Positions 62,769-64,000 of a stretch of 64,000 bases of DNA are shown here, piece by piece. Position 1 is the stretch's first letter. Every line of letters begins with the position of its first letter. Source of the DNA: Cupriavidus sp. BIS7 (GTDB lineage Bacteria > Pseudomonadota > Gammaproteobacteria > Burkholderiales > Burkholderiaceae); contig NZ_ALOU01000047.1 in NCBI RefSeq assembly GCF_000292345.1, positions 1-64,000 of the forward strand, read 5' to 3'. The translations under genes and the position numbers were made by a program. The notes beneath the pieces are model-generated. The model saw only the letters and a program-made list of their open reading frames with translations, searched no databases and was not told the origin of the DNA.

Positions 62769-63077
62769 ATGCTCAGTTTCAACGCCCCTAACTCGCCCCT
62801 GGTTGAACGTCTTTCGGATACGCAACAACTACGGGAGCGTGCTGCCGCGATTCTTTGGGTGAAGTCCCAGATGGCCAAGCACGGCATTTCGATTGATGAC
62901 CTGATTGCCGCTGACTGCTTTGCTGCAACCAATTCGATTTTCAACTGCCAAAAAGTCCATCCTGTTCGCTACAGAGATGCAGACGGTCATAGCTGGGATG
63001 GCCGTGGTGACCCTCCCGAATGGCTTCAGCGAGCAGTGAATGCTGGCCAGTCGGTCGACCATTTCAGGACCGGGTGA
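62769..63077 (+). CDS. H-NS-family DNA-binding protein with unusual N-terminus
   Basis: 102 aa. The C-terminal H-NS DNA-binding motif is clear: VRYRDADGHSWDGRGDPPEW LQRAVNAGQSVDHF. The N-terminal half (NAPNSPLVERLSDTQQLRER then AKHGISIDDLIAAD) is shorter than normal and the coiled coil is less obvious. It may act as a modulator or dimerisation partner of other H-NS proteins. Second such gene in this accessory stretch. Confidence 0.75.
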   Translation: MLSFNAPNSPLVERLSDTQQLRERAAAILWVKSQMAKHGISIDDLIAADCFAATNSIFNCQKVHPVRYRDADGHSWDGRGDPPEWLQRAVNAGQSVDHFRTG

Positions 63078-63195
63078 TTTGGCCACGGTGCAGAATTCCT
63101 CCGCGCTCTAAACGAGACAACCACCCCAGTGGTTTTAGCCCGTTGCAGTCAGTGATGGCTCGCGACCGGCGCAAGTCCGAGACTTCGTTTTGAGG

Positions 63196-63456
63196 CTAAC
63201 TGGGCCATCGTCTCCAGACATGTTTTGACCAACAGGCTCCCGCATGCCGGCCAGATGACGTGTTATTGTCATTGAAGTCTCCCTTCAGGTCGTGAAGCGC
63301 ATTGCGGGCAGTGGCAACGAAGGCGGCATCGAACAACCACAAAGAGCGCCATACCGCATATTTCTGAGCTTGTAGCTTGGAGATGCCGCAAAGGAAAGAA
63401 GCCGGCCATTGGGCGGCTTCTTGGTAAGAACGTCGGAACTTCTCCTCTCCGCTCAT
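63196..63456 (-). CDS. Hypothetical protein (86 aa)
   Basis: MSGEEKFRRSYQEAAQWPAS at the N-terminus after a GCGGAGG ribosome-binding site, then KLQAQKYAVWRSLWLFDAAF and a polar tail. Mainly helical and amphipathic. Not recognised. Last gene of the accessory stretch before the host catabolic genes resume. Confidence 0.5.
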   Translation of the reverse strand: MSGEEKFRRSYQEAAQWPASFLCGISKLQAQKYAVWRSLWLFDAAFVATARNALHDLKGDFNDNNTSSGRHAGACWSKHVWRRWPS

Positions 63457-63580
63457 TGCAAGCACCTCCGCTTGAACCTACCAAGCCGGCAACGCGTCGT
63501 ATTACCCAGCGCCAGCCAGTGAGGTCTTAAAGGCCTTACATCCGTCCTATACGGACCCGTTGGGCAATCCTACATTAGCG

Positions 63581-63596
63581 ATTCACATATGTGAAT
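63581..63596. promoter_or_regulatory. 16-base perfect palindrome upstream of acyl-CoA dehydrogenase
   Basis: ATTCACATATGTGAAT is its own reverse complement and lies 82 bases before the TTG start at 63679. Symmetric sites of this size are typical operators (for example of IclR, GntR or CRP-like dimers). The candidate regulator is not in the window. Confidence 0.5.
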
Positions 63597-63678
63597 TTTG
63601 CCTTCCGACCCCGCCCTCCTTAAACCATCATCGGTGTACCGCGCAGCTCAGCGTTCGACTGCCTTCAAGGAGACCATT

Positions 63679-64000
63679 TTGTCATCCCAACCAATCAGGT
63701 TCGCCGTCACCCCTCCCGACCCCAGCATAGCGTCGCTTCGCAACGATGTGAGGGAGTTCCTTCAACAGGCACGAGCTCAGGGCATACATCGCACCTCTAC
63801 GCACGGCTGGGCGGTTCCTGATGCGTCCTTCAGTGAAGCGCTTGGCGCGCGCGGCTGGCTTGGCATGACATGGCCCAAGCGCTACGGTGGCCACGAACGA
63901 ACCGCGCTGGAACGTCACGTTGTTACTGAAGAGCTCCTGGCGGCAGGCGCCCCGGTCCGGGCCCATTGGGTGGCAGACCGCCAAAGTGGCCCCTTGCTAC
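63679..64000 (+). CDS. Acyl-CoA dehydrogenase, 5' part (runs off window)
   Basis: About 107 codons are visible. TTG start at 63679 with AAGGAGA nine bases before. SIASLRNDVREFLQQARAQG, GARGWLGMTWPKRYGGHERT and ERHVVTEELLAAGAPVRAHW VADRQSGP are the N-terminal helical domain of an acyl-CoA dehydrogenase. Probably continues the catabolic cluster that ended at 44.4 kb, which suggests the DNA between was inserted into it. Confidence 0.85.
   Translation, partial: MSSQPIRFAVTPPDPSIASLRNDVREFLQQARAQGIHRTSTHGWAVPDASFSEALGARGWLGMTWPKRYGGHERTALERHVVTEELLAAGAPVRAHWVADRQSGPLL

Noticed and set aside
63521-63526. GAGGTC as the inverted match of the left terminus GACCTC
   Set aside because: Only six bases agree, there are no TnsB-like sites beside it and no target duplication, so it is probably chance.

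Overview
The window looks like a chromosome or chromid segment of a high-GC Burkholderiales bacterium, most likely Cupriavidus or a close relative. The reasons are three Bug-type (TctC-like) solute receptors, H-NS proteins of the short beta-proteobacterial type, a PhoX phosphatase, a PHB-depolymerase-like esterase and large blocks of acyl-CoA catabolism. This assignment is inference from gene content and codon use; no rRNA or tRNA gene is present to settle it.

Layout. 1-7.3 kb is ordinary core: a Bug receptor, a TauE/SafE exporter, a RES/MbcA-type toxin-antitoxin pair, a DUF938 methyltransferase, a Tat-exported PhoX phosphatase with a Pho box upstream, a YigZ-family protein and a ferredoxin. 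7.3-16.5 kb is an accessory island. It has small hypothetical genes and remnants, a GNAT acetyltransferase and a tight four-gene operon: small HTH protein, AAA+ ATPase, subtilisin-like protease and an unknown protein. The ATPase/protease pair matches the architecture of the anti-phage ietAS system. The island ends in a scrapyard of IS66 fragments and a tyrosine-recombinase tail. 16.6-29.8 kb is core again: esterase; cysK followed by an aberrant P450, an ABM monooxygenase and a TauE exporter; amtB; aidB with a divergent TetR; and a translationally coupled EAL phosphodiesterase, LdtD and MepK operon linking c-di-GMP to peptidoglycan 3-3 crosslinks.

29.8-44.4 kb is one catabolic region for an unknown carboxylic acid: two CoA ligases, a class III CoA transferase, two acyl-CoA dehydrogenases, a MaoC hydratase, an enoyl-CoA hydratase, two Bug receptors and a LysR regulator. 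It also has a DUF35 protein next to a thiolase-like protein without the usual nucleophilic Cys, which suggests retro-aldol chain cleavage. A BPL_N-domain protein closes this block. 44.4-51.0 kb is a Tn7-like transposon core (tnsA, tnsB, tnsC and tnsD on the minus strand, no tnsE) of clearly lower GC. TnsB-site-like repeats lie just beyond tnsD, starting 23-36 bases after the BPL_N stop codon.

51.0-63.5 kb is accessory DNA of intermediate GC. It may be transposon cargo or an adjoining older island. It holds a HAD-like protein, a tandem DUF6471 protein, a large UPF1-like SF1 helicase, an Xre/ImmA protease-regulator paired with an unknown protein, a near-perfect LexA box in front of a small zinc-ribbon protein, two H-NS-like genes, a DUF1488-like protein and several small unknown proteins. 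The window ends inside another acyl-CoA dehydrogenase gene (63.68 kb onward) preceded by a 16-base perfect palindrome.
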